Below, one piece after another: positions 5,598 through 5,633 of a stretch of DNA of 5,633 nt; position 1 is the first letter of the stretch, and every line of letters begins with the position of its first letter. The position numbers were made by a program, and so were the translations under genes. Source of the stretch: Candidatus Zhuqueibacterota bacterium RBG_16_48_16 (GTDB taxonomy: Bacteria; Zhuqueibacterota; Zhuqueibacteria; Residuimicrobiales; Sediminimicrobiaceae); assembly GCA_001771235.1 (NCBI GenBank), contig METF01000149.1:25092-30724 (forward strand), given 5' to 3'. The notes beneath the pieces are model-generated. The model saw nothing but the letters and a program-made list of their open reading frames with translations, was not told the DNA's origin and did no database searches.

Positions 5598-5633
5598 AAA
5601 ATTTATGAATTATACGGGTTAAAAAAGACCTGC

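Noticed and set aside
5609..5614. Minus-strand TATAAT near the right edge
   Set aside because: Its -35 would lie at or beyond the end of the window and no gene follows it leftward, so a promoter cannot be supported.

Overview
The window holds three recognisable genes and about 1.4 kb of non-coding DNA. A TonB-dependent outer-membrane receptor on the minus strand runs off the left edge. A LacI-family repressor, also minus strand, lies upstream of it. A small DUF2283-family protein is on the plus strand. The receptor architecture (signal peptide, carboxypeptidase-regulatory-like domain, plug, barrel) and the LacI subtype (recognition segment VSIGTVDRV, C-terminal core with IGYDL and QGYQGI) are most typical of the Bacteroidetes and the wider FCB group (Calditrichaeota, KSB1, Ignavibacteria, Marinimicrobia and relatives). 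The promoters look like the general TTGACA/TATAAT type rather than the Bacteroidetes TAnnTTTG type. I therefore favour an FCB-type environmental bacterium outside classical Bacteroidetes; this is inference, not a species call.

Layout: 1-2857 (minus), receptor, 952 codons visible with the 3' end missing. 2858-3567, a 710-base gap with candidate promoters, an operator-like quasi-palindrome, a bulged inverted repeat just after lacI, and a GC-richer island near the receptor that can fold into competing helices. 3568-4602 (minus), the LacI-family regulator. 4603-5013, the lacI promoter with a near-perfect 14-bp palindrome at the expected start site, a strong plus-strand terminator-like hairpin with no recognisable gene before it, and a possible promoter for the next gene. 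5014-5262 (plus), the DUF2283 gene. 5263-5633, no gene; a 16-bp direct repeat, a hairpin with a T run, and long inverted arms of CACAAAG-type sequence.

How it may work: a LacI regulator next to a TonB-dependent receptor is the usual logic of a ligand (often sugar) uptake locus. The regulator senses a small molecule and controls outer-membrane uptake. Supporting this, the lacI promoter carries a central-CpG palindrome (half-site TGTGNACG) over its likely start point. The promoter candidate nearest the end of lacI, pointing at the receptor, has a related half-site in the same position. If that promoter is used, the receptor mRNA has a leader of roughly 600 bases containing the structured island. 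The substrate cannot be read from this window. I see no CRISPR array, transposase, tRNA or rRNA, and no convincing novel multi-gene system. The most interesting unexplained parts are the receptor leader, the orphan terminator and the repeat cluster at the right end.
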